Positions 1 through 7,810 of a DNA stretch of 25,839 nt are shown in pieces. The stretch comes from a virus. The notes beneath the pieces are model-generated. The model did no database searches. It worked only from the letters and a program-made list of their open reading frames with translations, and was not told where the DNA came from. Within the stretch, counting starts at the first letter, position 1. Each line of letters begins with the position of its first letter. A program made the position numbers and the translations under genes. The stretch is from positions 1 through 25,839 of the IMG/VR virus record IMGVR_UViG_3300040960_000542. One strand, 5' to 3'.

Positions 1-1
1 C

Positions 2-1717
2 ATTGAGGACATGACCGAAGAGTTCATCGACGCTGGCAACGCAGCGAAGAGAGCAGCCGAGGCGACCGAGGAAATCGGAGACGCGGCCAAAGACACAGGC
101 GACGGACTAAAGACAGCGACAAGTGGAGGGGTGACAGGGTTCAAGGCGCTGGGTGACGCAATTAAGGCGACGGGTTTGTTTGCCCTCGTCCTCCGGGTGC
201 TGAACCCCATCATCGAGGCGTTCTTGGAAAACAAGCAGGTCGCAGACGCCTTTGGGGTGGCCCTGTCTGCCATCGGTGTTGTCATCAACGGCATCGTCGA
301 CTTTGCGGTCAGCTTGGGGCAAACCCTCTTTGAGGCGTTGAACAATCCACAAAAAGCAATTGACAGCTTCAAGCAAAGGTTAGAAGGCGTTGGAAACTAC
401 ATCAAATTGTTGGGCTCCACAATTTTTGGCGGGTTTAGGCTAAAACTTCTGGAAATCAAAGAGGGTCTTATCGAGGGCGCAATTGCGGCCAAAGAGTTTT
501 TGGGAGGCGACGCAACCGAACTCCGAGAGAGCCTAAAACAGGTGCAAGAGGAACAAGAGAAAATTAGGCAAGCACAAGAAGAGAACAAAAGAGCACTTGC
601 AGAACCTTTTGTGAATGCTGCTGAAGCGGTCAAAGAATACGTTACACAAACGGCAACGGCAGTCAAGCAAGCAACCGCCCTTGAGAGGCAGTTGCAAAAG
701 TTGAGCGATGCCGAGAGGAACTTGGCCGTGACTACGGCACAAAGCCGCGCCGAGGTAGAGGAACTCAAGAGGCAACGTGACGACGCCCGCTTGTCCATTG
801 AGGAACGAATCGCGGCAGCGGAGAAGGCGGCGGCCATTGACAAGCAAATCGCCGACGAAAACGTCCGTATCTCCGAACAACGAGCCGAGCTTCTGCGTCG
901 TGAAATTGAATTGCAGGGTGAGACGGAGGAAAGGTTACAAGCGGTAGCCGATGCAGAGATAGCGGCGGCCGATGCACGGACGGCAAGTTTGACCCTCCAA
1001 ACGGAACTCCAAAACTCCCTCTTTGCCCTTAACGAAGAGGCAAGGGCGCAGCAAGAAGAACAAGCGGCCCTCGAAGCCGAGGAAGCACAGGCCGCGCTCG
1101 ATGCTTTTCTTGATCGCTTGCAAAAGGAGAAGGAAGCAAAAGACAAGGCGGCAGCAGAGGACAAAGCACGCAGAGACCAAGAGATCGCCAACGAGCTGGC
1201 AGCGGCTCAACAACGTGTGGCCATCGCGCAAGGCACGTTGGGAGCATTGCAGGGCTTGACAAGTGCGTTTGCCAAAGACACCGAGAAGTCACAAAAAAAA
1301 GCGTTCAAAATTAACAAGGCGCTACAAATCGCACAGGCAACCATTCAAACGTACCAAAGTGCGACGGCGGCCTACGCAAGTCAACTGACCATCCCCACCC
1401 CAGATGCACCGATTCGCGCAAGCATCGCGGCAGGTGCGGCCATTGCGTCGGGCTTGGCTCAAATTGCCGTCATCTCCAAGACCAAATTTCAAGGTGGAGG
1501 AGGCACCCCCTCCGCGCCCTCGGCATCGACGGGTGGACTTGGTGGTGTCAGCACACCGACCGGAGCGGGAGGCGGAACACAACCCCCACAACTCGACCTC
1601 GGATTCTTGGGCGAAGGCGCAGGACAAGAGGGGCCGATACAAGCGTATGTCGTCTCCGAGAACGTCAGCAACGCACAACAAGCAAATCAGAAAATCAAAG
1701 AACAAGCCGCATTATGA
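2..1717 (+). CDS. Tape measure protein, 3' part (5' end outside the window)
   Basis: The frame is open from base 2, and the first ATG in the window (11) is only an internal methionine, so the start is missing. The protein sets tail length as an extended helical molecule inside the tail tube. The visible part has a hydrophobic segment (about residues 40-110), a long charged coiled coil rich in Glu, Ala, Gln and Lys (about 150-410), an Ala-rich hydrophobic stretch that includes AIASGLAQIAVISKTKFQGG, and a Gly/Pro/Thr-rich tail. This is the usual architecture of short Bacteroidetes phage tape measures. The end overlaps the protease start by ATGA at 1714. The 5' copy at 25151-25839 joins this gene in frame at the 125-bp repeat. 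That gives a full protein of 592 residues, which at about 1.5 angstrom per residue suggests a tail of roughly 90 nm. Confidence 0.88.
   Translation: MEDMTEEFIDAGNAAKRAAEATEEIGDAAKDTGDGLKTATSGGVTGFKALGDAIKATGLFALVLRVLNPIIEAFLENKQVADAFGVALSAIGVVINGIVDFAVSLGQTLFEALNNPQKAIDSFKQRLEGVGNYIKLLGSTIFGGFRLKLLEIKEGLIEGAIAAKEFLGGDATELRESLKQVQEEQEKIRQAQEENKRALAEPFVNAAEAVKEYVTQTATAVKQATALERQLQKLSDAERNLAVTTAQSRAEVEELKRQRDDARLSIEERIAAAEKAAAIDKQIADENVRISEQRAELLRREIELQGETEERLQAVADAEIAAADARTASLTLQTELQNSLFALNEEARAQQEEQAALEAEEAQAALDAFLDRLQKEKEAKDKAAAEDKARRDQEIANELAAAQQRVAIAQGTLGALQGLTSAFAKDTEKSQKKAFKINKALQIAQATIQTYQSATAAYASQLTIPTPDAPIRASIAAGAAIASGLAQIAVISKTKFQGGGGTPSAPSASTGGLGGVSTPTGAGGGTQPPQLDLGFLGEGAGQEGPIQAYVVSENVSNAQQANQKIKEQAAL
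503..627 (+). repeat. 125-bp exact direct repeat, copy 1 (circular-map overlap)
   Basis: Bases 503-627 are identical to 25715-25839, the last bases of the window. The offset is 25212 and is a multiple of three relative to the tape-measure frame, so both copies encode the same 41 residues from GGDATELRES onward. Base 502 (g) differs from 25714 (c), and similarity falls progressively further upstream. This is the overlap expected when a circular or permuted genome is assembled past its own start. Confidence 0.9.
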
Positions 1718-2655
1718 GAATCGTAGAACTGATAATTGACGAAGACGCAGAGTTGTATGGAATCGACGCCATCTCCCTCGTCGACCGTCCGGCCATCGAA
1801 CTCGACTTCATCGCCCTAAAAGAGGCGCGGGTCGACTTTGCCGAAGCCCACACCGACAAGAGAATCTTGATCGGCCCGGCCCTCGTGCCCGACAAACCCA
1901 TCTATCGGAAGAACGGCGAAGAAGAATTCTACGTCTACTTCTCCAAGAGCACCGTTCGCAAGGCAGCCGAACTCTACCTCAAGCACGGCAACCAATCCAA
2001 CCACACCCTCGAACACGAACACACCATCAACGGCCTCACGGTCGTAGAGTCGTGGATGGTCGAGGACAAGGAGAAGGACAAGAGCCGCGTGTATGGTTTG
2101 GACGTGCCCGTAGGTACTTGGATGGTGGCGGTCAAAGTAGACAACGAGGCCATTTGGCAAGAGTGGGTCAAAGAGGGCAAGGTCAAAGGATTCTCCATTG
2201 AGGGCTACTTCGTCGACAAGATGAAGAAGAACTCCGAGGACGAGATGCTTGCCGAGCTTGCAAGGGCCATCGTCAAAGGCGACGGACGCACCAAGTCAGG
2301 CACGCGGGTTGTCATGGAGTCGTTCACCGACTACCCCGACGCGGTGAAGAACAACGCCAAGCGAGGCATTGAACTCAACGAGAAGCACGGCAACAAGTGT
2401 GCCACGCAAACAGGCAAGGTCCGGGCGCAGCAACTGGCCAACGGCGAACCCGTGTCTTTGGAGACTGTCAAGCGTATGGCCTCGTACTTGGCACGGGCGG
2501 AGGAATACTACGACGAGGGCGACACGTCCGCGTGTGGAACCATCTCTTACCTCTTGTGGGGTGGCAAGGCGGCCCGTCGCTGGGCCGAGGCCAAGCTCAA
2601 CGAAGAGCTCCTCAAGGCCATCGAGAAAGAATTTTCCAACCAACTTGAGGAATAA
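1714..2655 (+). CDS. XkdF-type prohead protease with C-terminal accessory domain
   Basis: Probable capsid maturation protease that cleaves scaffold and capsid precursors inside the prohead. Residues 1-170 resemble the XkdF family of phage PBSX. They include the opening IDEDAELYGIDAISLVDRPA, a His-rich strand (NHTLEHEH, 97-103) and GFSIEGYF (159-166). In analogy with other prohead proteases, one of these His and Ser161 are the likely catalytic pair; that is inference. Residues 204-298 form a separate domain (FTDYPDAVKNNAKRGIELN, then RAQQLANGEPVS, then RMASYLAR, ending in WGGKAARRWAEAKLNE) that I recognise from other phage head proteins but cannot assign a function. The start ATG overlaps the tape-measure stop by ATGA. 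The scaffold and capsid genes follow directly, which fits the role. Confidence 0.8.
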   Translation: MRIVELIIDEDAELYGIDAISLVDRPAIELDFIALKEARVDFAEAHTDKRILIGPALVPDKPIYRKNGEEEFYVYFSKSTVRKAAELYLKHGNQSNHTLEHEHTINGLTVVESWMVEDKEKDKSRVYGLDVPVGTWMVAVKVDNEAIWQEWVKEGKVKGFSIEGYFVDKMKKNSEDEMLAELARAIVKGDGRTKSGTRVVMESFTDYPDAVKNNAKRGIELNEKHGNKCATQTGKVRAQQLANGEPVSLETVKRMASYLARAEEYYDEGDTSACGTISYLLWGGKAARRWAEAKLNEELLKAIEKEFSNQLEE

Positions 2656-2688
2656 CCCCTCCAAATACTTATACCAAAAAAGGACCTC

Positions 2689-3465
2689 ATGACCATTTCA
2701 GAACGAGTGCAAGAAGTCTTCCAGCGTTTCAACGTCAACCTCACGGTGACGGAGGAGCCCCGGACCGAACTTGCAGAAGCCGTACTCGAAAACGGCACCG
2801 TCATCTACACCGACGCCGACGACTTCTCCGAAGGTGCCGAAGCGTACATCATCAACGACGAGGGTGAGCGCATCCCGCTCCCTCAAGGTGACTACACCTT
2901 GCAAGATGGAAGCGTGCTCAAAATTGCCGACGGCGGCAAGGTAGCCGGCATCGAAGGCAAGGGCGAAGGCAAAGAAGGCAAGGCCGACAGCAACGCGCCC
3001 AAGACCAAAGAGCCCGTCGCAGAAGCACCCGCAAAGGAAGCACCTACGAAGGACGCTCCCGACCAGAAGTTGTCCGAAGAAGACGAAGAGATGGAAGAAG
3101 TGACTATCAACTACGTCACCCGCGAAGAGGTCGAGGCATTGATCGCCGAGGCCATCGCTGCCCTCGCTCCCGCTGAGGAACCATCCGAGGAGGTCGTGGA
3201 AGAGGAAGTCGAAGCGGAAGACAAAGAAGAGATGTCCTCACAAGAGCCCGAAGTGGAAGACGTTGCCGAAGCAACCGAAGAACCACAAGACGACCCCGTA
3301 GCGGTCGAGCTGGCCTCCGTGAAAGCGGAACTCGAAGCAATGAAGAAGCAAGCCGCCGAAGGTGGTTTGAAGCACGCGGCACCCACGGCCAACGTGGAGC
3401 CCGTCAACCTCAAGAATCTATCAACCTCGGAGCGCGTCTCTGCCCTCCTCAATCAATTTTCCTAA
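2689..3465 (+). CDS. Scaffold-like head protein
   Basis: Small, strongly acidic protein of 258 residues between the protease and the major capsid protein, the usual place for a scaffold. Residues 1-90 form a beta-rich domain with VIYTDADDFSEGAEAYIIND and GERIPLPQGDYTLQDGSVL. Then follow a Lys/Gly/Glu and Pro/Ala linker, an acidic stretch (about 125-205, mostly Glu, Ala and Val) and a short coiled coil (ELASVKAELEAMKKQA). The C-terminal NLKNLSTSERVSALLNQFS could be a capsid-binding helix. The N-terminal domain recurs in Bacteroidetes phages next to the capsid gene. The start ATG at 2689 has a purine-rich AAAAAAGGA 10-15 bases upstream. The stop is followed after three bases by the capsid start. 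The scaffold role is inferred from position and composition. Confidence 0.65.
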   Translation: MTISERVQEVFQRFNVNLTVTEEPRTELAEAVLENGTVIYTDADDFSEGAEAYIINDEGERIPLPQGDYTLQDGSVLKIADGGKVAGIEGKGEGKEGKADSNAPKTKEPVAEAPAKEAPTKDAPDQKLSEEDEEMEEVTINYVTREEVEALIAEAIAALAPAEEPSEEVVEEEVEAEDKEEMSSQEPEVEDVAEATEEPQDDPVAVELASVKAELEAMKKQAAEGGLKHAAPTANVEPVNLKNLSTSERVSALLNQFS

Positions 3466-3468
3466 AAC

Positions 3469-4407
3469 ATGGCTAACGCATCAGTTGCCGTCGGAACCTA
3501 CGCAGGAGTTGCAGCGCGTCCATACGTGTCTGCCGCTATCCTCGCAGCCGACACCATCGCAAACGGTTACGTCTCAGTAATCGAAAACGTCCACTCAAAA
3601 GCAGTTCTCCGGAAGTTCTCCGGCGCGGCTATCCAAGCCAACGACGACTGCGGTTTCTCAACCCCTGCCTCTGGTCAATTGACCGTGGGTGAAGCCGTCC
3701 TCGAAGCGGCTGCCCTCAAAGTCAACGAGCAGGTGTGCAACGCCGACCTCCGCGCCACGTGGGAGTCTGCCTTGATTCGTTCTCAGAACGACGGAGCACC
3801 CGCCGACTTCGTGACTTACACGGCTCAATACGTCGCCGCTAAGGTGGCCGAGTCTGTGGAGCGCAACTTGTGGGCAGGAAACTTCAACAGCGCAGACGGA
3901 ACCGACTCCGGAGCAACGTACACCTCTTTCGACGGCTTGTGTCGTCACTTGGTGGACGGCTACAACGCCGGCACCATGCAGCAGTTGACAGGTGCAACTA
4001 CGAACGCAAACATCTTGACGCGTTTGGCTGACTTGACCGCCGAAGCTCCAACGGCTATCGCGGGCGACCCCAACACCAAGTTGTTCATGTCTCGTGCCTC
4101 TGCACAACTCTACTACCAAGCCCTCGCCGCAACGTACTCTCTGCCGTTCTTGAACGACGGATTGGCTACGCGCTACGCTGGGTATGAGATCATCACGCCC
4201 GCAGGTATGCCAAACGACGCATTCTTGTTGTCTCGTGCTGACAACTTGTACTTCGGTACGAACCTCTTGACTGACCACATCCAAGCGTCTATCCTGGACT
4301 TGACAGGTGTCACAGGCGACGACGTGACCCGCGTCATCATGCAGTTCTCTGCAGGTACGCAAATTGTGGATGCTCCTTCTGCTGGTTTCGCTTACCGCAC
4401 TAGCTAA
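3469..4407 (+). CDS. Major capsid protein
   Basis: A 312-residue protein that forms the icosahedral shell. It lies directly after the protease and scaffold genes and has the Ala/Asn/Thr-rich, evenly mixed composition of phage capsid proteins. It recalls Bacteroidetes phage capsid proteins of the HK97-like class, with segments such as AVLRKFSGAAIQANDDCGFS, QYVAAKVAESVERNLWAGNF and NTKLFMSRASAQLYYQALAA. Codon use is strongly biased to C or G at third positions, as expected for a very highly expressed gene. The start ATGGCT is preceded by CCTAAAAC with no Shine-Dalgarno sequence. The gene ends in tandem stops TAATAA and is followed by a very stable hairpin. Assignment is from position and recall; the fold was not tested. 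Confidence 0.85.
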   Translation: MANASVAVGTYAGVAARPYVSAAILAADTIANGYVSVIENVHSKAVLRKFSGAAIQANDDCGFSTPASGQLTVGEAVLEAAALKVNEQVCNADLRATWESALIRSQNDGAPADFVTYTAQYVAAKVAESVERNLWAGNFNSADGTDSGATYTSFDGLCRHLVDGYNAGTMQQLTGATTNANILTRLADLTAEAPTAIAGDPNTKLFMSRASAQLYYQALAATYSLPFLNDGLATRYAGYEIITPAGMPNDAFLLSRADNLYFGTNLLTDHIQASILDLTGVTGDDVTRVIMQFSAGTQIVDAPSAGFAYRTS

Positions 4408-4424
4408 TAACTAACCGAGACAAC

Positions 4425-4444
4425 GGGGGGCCTTCGGGCTCCCC
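4425..4444 (+). promoter_or_regulatory. Very stable cUUCGg hairpin 3' of the capsid gene
   Basis: An 8-bp stem (4425-4432 with 4437-4444, one G-U pair) closes on the extra-stable loop C-UUCG-G, 18 bases after the capsid stop. No T run follows, so it is not a classical terminator. It may protect or mark the 3' end of the capsid message, or separate translation of the two genes. Confidence 0.6.
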
Positions 4445-4467
4445 CGCCTCTCCCTAAACCTTAAAAC

Positions 4468-5001
4468 ATGGCTTGTTCACTTACTTTGGCCGGACGGGGC
4501 GTAGGGTGTAAGGATGCCCTCGGTGGAATCAAACGCATCTACGTTTCCGAATGGACTGACGGATTTTGGGACGACGAAGCGAGCGGCGAAGTGGCCGACG
4601 CCACTGCAGCTGAAACCTTCTACACCTACGACATGACCCGTGGGTCTGGTTCCTTGAATCAAACTATCACCTCCGACCTCGCCGCAGGTACGGTCTACTT
4701 TGACCAAGTTTGCTCGGTGACGTTCAACAAGGTTGCCGCTGCGGACATCGCAGAAATTAGCAACCTCGTAAAAGGTCGCATGGCGGTGTTGGTTCAAGAC
4801 AACAACGACAACTGGTTCGTCATGGGACACAAAAACGGCGTCGAAGTGACGGGCGGAACCGCCCAGACCGGAACCGCTGCCGGAGACCAAAACGGATTCA
4901 CGATTGAGTTCTCTGCCCAAGAGGTGGCCCCAGCTCCATTCTTGGCGTTGACCGCAGGCGCACCAAGTGGTGTAAACATCACGATCACGGCTGCACCTTA
5001 A
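4468..5001 (+). CDS. Tail-tube-like structural protein
   Basis: A 177-residue, beta-rich protein rich in Gly, Ala and Thr. It begins MACSLTLAGRGVGCKDALGG and continues IKRIYVSEWTDGFW. Central strands include SGSLNQTITSDLAAGTVYFD, and the C-terminal part reads AVLVQDNNDNWFVMGHKNGV then EVTGGTAQTGTAAGDQNGFT. This pattern recurs in Bacteroidetes phages and fits a major tail-tube or similar abundant virion subunit; a head decoration protein is the alternative. The start shares TAAAACATGGCT with the capsid gene, and a strong terminator follows at 5049-5077, so capsid and this protein look like a highly expressed pair. Tail-tube function is inferred, not shown by a motif. Confidence 0.6.
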   Translation: MACSLTLAGRGVGCKDALGGIKRIYVSEWTDGFWDDEASGEVADATAAETFYTYDMTRGSGSLNQTITSDLAAGTVYFDQVCSVTFNKVAAADIAEISNLVKGRMAVLVQDNNDNWFVMGHKNGVEVTGGTAQTGTAAGDQNGFTIEFSAQEVAPAPFLALTAGAPSGVNITITAAP

Positions 5002-5048
5002 GACTGCGAAAATACCGGGCCACCTTAGGCCGTTATTGTTACAAGGAG

Positions 5049-5077
5049 GGGGAGGGCGTTGGCCTTCCCCTTTTTTA
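5049..5077 (+). terminator. Rho-independent terminator after the capsid/tail-tube pair
   Basis: A 9-bp stem (5049-5057 with 5062-5070, one G-U pair), a GTTG loop and a run of six T. Only ten bases separate it from the next start at 5087, with no promoter-like sequence between, so the portal genes probably depend on read-through. Confidence 0.85.
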
Positions 5078-5086
5078 TTTAGACCT

Positions 5087-5488
5087 ATGATTCACCTTGT
5101 CCCAAATTCTGCCACCAACGTCGTCTATACCACGCCGTTTGAAGCGCGCAAGTTCCTTGCCGCGTTTACGGACTACCTTTTGGTCTTGACAAATCAGGCC
5201 ACCGAGGAGCAGTTTGCTTGCATCTTCAACTTTCAATACGACAACGAGAGATATACCCAAGCGGACCTCCCGACAAACAACGACGACCCGGTGAACGGGG
5301 AAATCCTTTTGACCGAATCGGGCCTCTACACCTACACCATCTATGGCCAAAACTCCGACTTTAACCTCGACCCTACCGACGCGGTGGTGGTGGGGGTGTG
5401 TGAGGTGGGCACTTGCAAGGTGAGCGACGAACCCGCGTGGACCATCCCAACCGTGACAATCCCTGACAACGTCATATATTACGAATGA
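5087..5488 (+). CDS. Hypothetical virion-associated beta-rich protein
   Basis: A 133-residue protein of unknown function. It starts MIHLVPNSATNVVYTTPFEA and has a pattern of strands with FACIFNFQYDNERYTQ, NGEILLTESGLYTYTIYGQN and VVVGVCEVGTCKV, ending VTIPDNVIYYE. Similar short beta-sandwich proteins occur beside capsid and tail genes in Bacteroidetes phages. I chose ATG 5087 because the longer upstream frame runs back through the terminator stem. It lies between the tail-tube-like gene and the portal, one base before the portal start codon, so a minor structural or head-tail role is likely. No catalytic motif is visible. Confidence 0.6.
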   Translation: MIHLVPNSATNVVYTTPFEARKFLAAFTDYLLVLTNQATEEQFACIFNFQYDNERYTQADLPTNNDDPVNGEILLTESGLYTYTIYGQNSDFNLDPTDAVVVGVCEVGTCKVSDEPAWTIPTVTIPDNVIYYE

Positions 5489-5489
5489 C

Positions 5490-7163
5490 ATGGAATTACT
5501 GAAGCTCAAAGAATACCAAGAGCGTTCGTACGCCGAGAAGCCCTCGAATCAAGGGTTCGTAAACTACGGCGACGACAACCTCTTCCCTCAATACCTCATC
5601 GACCTCTACAAGTCGAGCGCCACGCATAACGCCCTGTGTACGTCTATTGCCTACATGATATTCGGCGACGGCGTACAGGCCGATACGTTGGAGGCGCGTT
5701 TGAAGATTGAGGAGTGGGGTTTGCAAGACGAGGTCCGCAAGGCGTGTCTCGACCTGAAGATTCAAGGCGGGTTCGCGTTGGAGGTGGTGTACTCCATCGA
5801 CCGGAGCACCATCGCCAAGGTGCGCCACTGCCCCTTCGAGAACATCCGAAGCGCGGAAGTGGACGAGAACGAAGACGTGAACTTCTACTACTACTCGAAG
5901 GACTGGGCCGACAAGACGTGCGAGCCGGAGGTGGTGCGTGCATTTGACCCGTCCGACTCGGTGGACTACCCCGTGCAAATCTTGTACGTCAAGCCGTTCT
6001 CTCCCGGTTCATACTACTATCCCAAGCCCGACTACATCGGCTCGATTGACTACATCGAGCTCGACAAGGAAATCGGTAAATACCACATCAACAACATCAA
6101 GAACGGGTTGGCCCCTTCGTTCACGATTCACTTTAAGAACGGAGTCCCAGCGCAGGAGGAGCGATTGAGAATCAGAAACGACATCGAACGTCAATTGGCC
6201 GGGGCTACGAATGCCGGAAAGTTCATTGTCACCTACTCCGACTCTCCCGACCGCAAACCCGACTTCGAGCCGTTCCCGCTTTCCGATGCCGACAAACAAT
6301 ACCAGTTCCTTTCCACCGAGGTGTCCGACAAAATCATGGTTGGTCACCGCGTGGTGTCTTCGGCTATGTTCGGAGTTAAGACGGCGGGACAACTCGGCAA
6401 CACCCAAGAGTTGCAAGTCGCCTCGGAGTTGTTCGACCGCCAAGTCATCAAGCCCTACCAACGAATCGTAAAAAGCGCCCTAGAATCCATCTTCATCGCG
6501 GCGGGAGCACCTACCATTGTCTCGGTCGAAGAAGTGCCGCCTATGGAGCCCGTAGAGGCCGAGAAGTTGTCGGAAACCGTTGAACTCGACCTCGCTTGTG
6601 ACTACCTCATCGAAATGGGCGAAGAAGTCGACGACGAATGGGAGTTGATTGACGCCCGCCGGGTGGACGTAGAAACCGAGGCCACACAAGATGCCCTTTG
6701 GAACTTCGCCCGCGTGCCCTCAGGCAAGCCCCAAGCCAAGTCGGAACAAGACAACGAGCTCGTGAAAGTTCGATATGCTTATATGCCCAAAGTCACAGGA
6801 AAGAACGGGAACGAATCGAGGGACTTTTGCAAGCGCATGGTGGCCGCTGGCAACCGCGTATGGAGAAAGGAGGACATCGACGCCGCCTCAAATCGTGCTG
6901 TGAACCCCGGATGGGGACCAAACGGCTCCGATACCTACGACCTCTTTTTGTACCACGGGGGCGGATCGTGCCAACATTTTTGGGAGCGCCGTACCTACCT
7001 CCGCAAGAACAACAAGAAAATCAGCGTCAACCGCGCCCGCAAGATTTTGCGTGAGGCAGGGTTGGAACCGCTGCCACAAAATGACCCGCGCGTTGCCAAG
7101 CCCACACGAGAGCAAGTCAACCGTGGTTTCCTCGAACCCAAGAACTGGACAACACCCGTATAA
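5490..7163 (+). CDS. Portal protein with C-terminal accessory domain
   Basis: The portal forms the ring at one capsid vertex through which DNA is packaged and released. Residues 1-400 match the portal plan: FVNYGDDNLFPQYLIDLYKS near the start, SATHNALCTSIAYMIFGDG, then LEVVYSIDRSTIAKVRHCPF, a stem-like helical region (LRIRNDIERQLAGATNAGKF) and the clip-to-crown part ELFDRQVIKPYQRIVKSALE. Residues about 425-555 are an added domain: YMPKVTGKNGNESRDFCKRM, RVWRKEDIDAASNRAVNPGW and SCQHFWERRTYLRK. I recognise this C-terminal block from Bacteroidetes phage portals, but its role is unknown; the Cys, His and Trp residues could bind metal. The gene follows the capsid genes and precedes the connector, an unusual order. 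Confidence 0.82.
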   Translation: MELLKLKEYQERSYAEKPSNQGFVNYGDDNLFPQYLIDLYKSSATHNALCTSIAYMIFGDGVQADTLEARLKIEEWGLQDEVRKACLDLKIQGGFALEVVYSIDRSTIAKVRHCPFENIRSAEVDENEDVNFYYYSKDWADKTCEPEVVRAFDPSDSVDYPVQILYVKPFSPGSYYYPKPDYIGSIDYIELDKEIGKYHINNIKNGLAPSFTIHFKNGVPAQEERLRIRNDIERQLAGATNAGKFIVTYSDSPDRKPDFEPFPLSDADKQYQFLSTEVSDKIMVGHRVVSSAMFGVKTAGQLGNTQELQVASELFDRQVIKPYQRIVKSALESIFIAAGAPTIVSVEEVPPMEPVEAEKLSETVELDLACDYLIEMGEEVDDEWELIDARRVDVETEATQDALWNFARVPSGKPQAKSEQDNELVKVRYAYMPKVTGKNGNESRDFCKRMVAAGNRVWRKEDIDAASNRAVNPGWGPNGSDTYDLFLYHGGGSCQHFWERRTYLRKNNKKISVNRARKILREAGLEPLPQNDPRVAKPTREQVNRGFLEPKNWTTPV

Positions 7164-7727
7164 ATGGCACTCACCGCAGAAGTTCTCTTTGTCAACCCGG
7201 ACTACATGAAGCGTATGACCCAGCTCAACGGCGGGGTGGAAGACGCGGTCATGGTTCCGGCCATCATCTTGGCACAAGACAAACACATCCAACAATACCT
7301 CGGCACAGACCTTCTGAACAAGTTGAAGGCCGACATCCAAGCCGACACCCTGACGGGCAACTACGAGGCCCTCGTAGACGGCTACGTGAGGAAGGCGACG
7401 GTGTGGTGGTCGATGGTTGAACTCCTCCCGAACTTGTACGTCAAGCTCGACAACGGCGGGTTGGTTATCCGGACGGCGGAGAATACCTCGGCCATCTCCG
7501 AGGCGGACCTACACCGCGAAATTGAGAACGCAAGGCAGAACGCGCAATTCTACACCACTCGCCTTGTGGAGTACCTCTGCGCAAACATGACCCTCTTCCC
7601 TGAGTACACGTCCAACTCAGGTGCCGATATGTTCCCTGACTCAGCGGTGTACTTTCAGAACGGCATGACCATCTCCGGGGGCCACGATCAAATCGACCCG
7701 GACCTCGCTCGTAAACTCCTCCGATGA
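7164..7727 (+). CDS. Head-tail connector-like protein
   Basis: A 187-residue, mainly helical protein directly after the portal stop (7161-7163). It begins MALTAEVLFVNPDYMKRMTQ, then LNGGVEDAVMVPAIILAQDK and HIQQYLGTDLLNKLKADIQA, followed by VWWSMVELLPNLYVKLDNGG. This is the pattern of adaptor proteins (gp6/gp15-like) that bind below the portal ring, found in Bacteroidetes phages as a family of unknown structure. The position next to the portal supports an adaptor role. The stop overlaps the next start as ATGA at 7724. Confidence 0.65.
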   Translation: MALTAEVLFVNPDYMKRMTQLNGGVEDAVMVPAIILAQDKHIQQYLGTDLLNKLKADIQADTLTGNYEALVDGYVRKATVWWSMVELLPNLYVKLDNGGLVIRTAENTSAISEADLHREIENARQNAQFYTTRLVEYLCANMTLFPEYTSNSGADMFPDSAVYFQNGMTISGGHDQIDPDLARKLLR

Positions 7728-7810
7728 CCCGCAAAGAGAACATCGTGGCATTGAAGAAGTGGATGGAGAAGAACAAAGACAAGCCCAAACCGAAAGAAAA
7801 AAAGAAATGA
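7724..7810 (+). CDS. Small Lys-rich protein (28 residues)
   Basis: A tiny open frame coupled on both sides by ATGA overlaps (7724-7727 and 7807-7810). It encodes MTRKENIVALKKWMEKN and a Lys/Pro-rich end (KDKPKPKEKKK). It may be a real micro-protein, or may serve to couple translation of the connector and the membrane protein. No function can be named. The double ATGA junction is the main evidence. Confidence 0.5.
   Translation: MTRKENIVALKKWMEKNKDKPKPKEKKK

Noticed and set aside
397-1191. Long minus-strand open frame (264 codons) opposite the tape measure
   Set aside because: Ser/Ala/Cys-rich translation with no motif; it mirrors the Ala/Glu/Lys-rich coiled coil on the + strand. Other minus-strand frames, such as 3658-4362 and 20737-21627, look like shadows for the same reason.
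4425-4444. Classical terminator after the capsid gene
   Set aside because: The stem and loop are strong, but the following sequence is CGCCTCTCCC with no T run.
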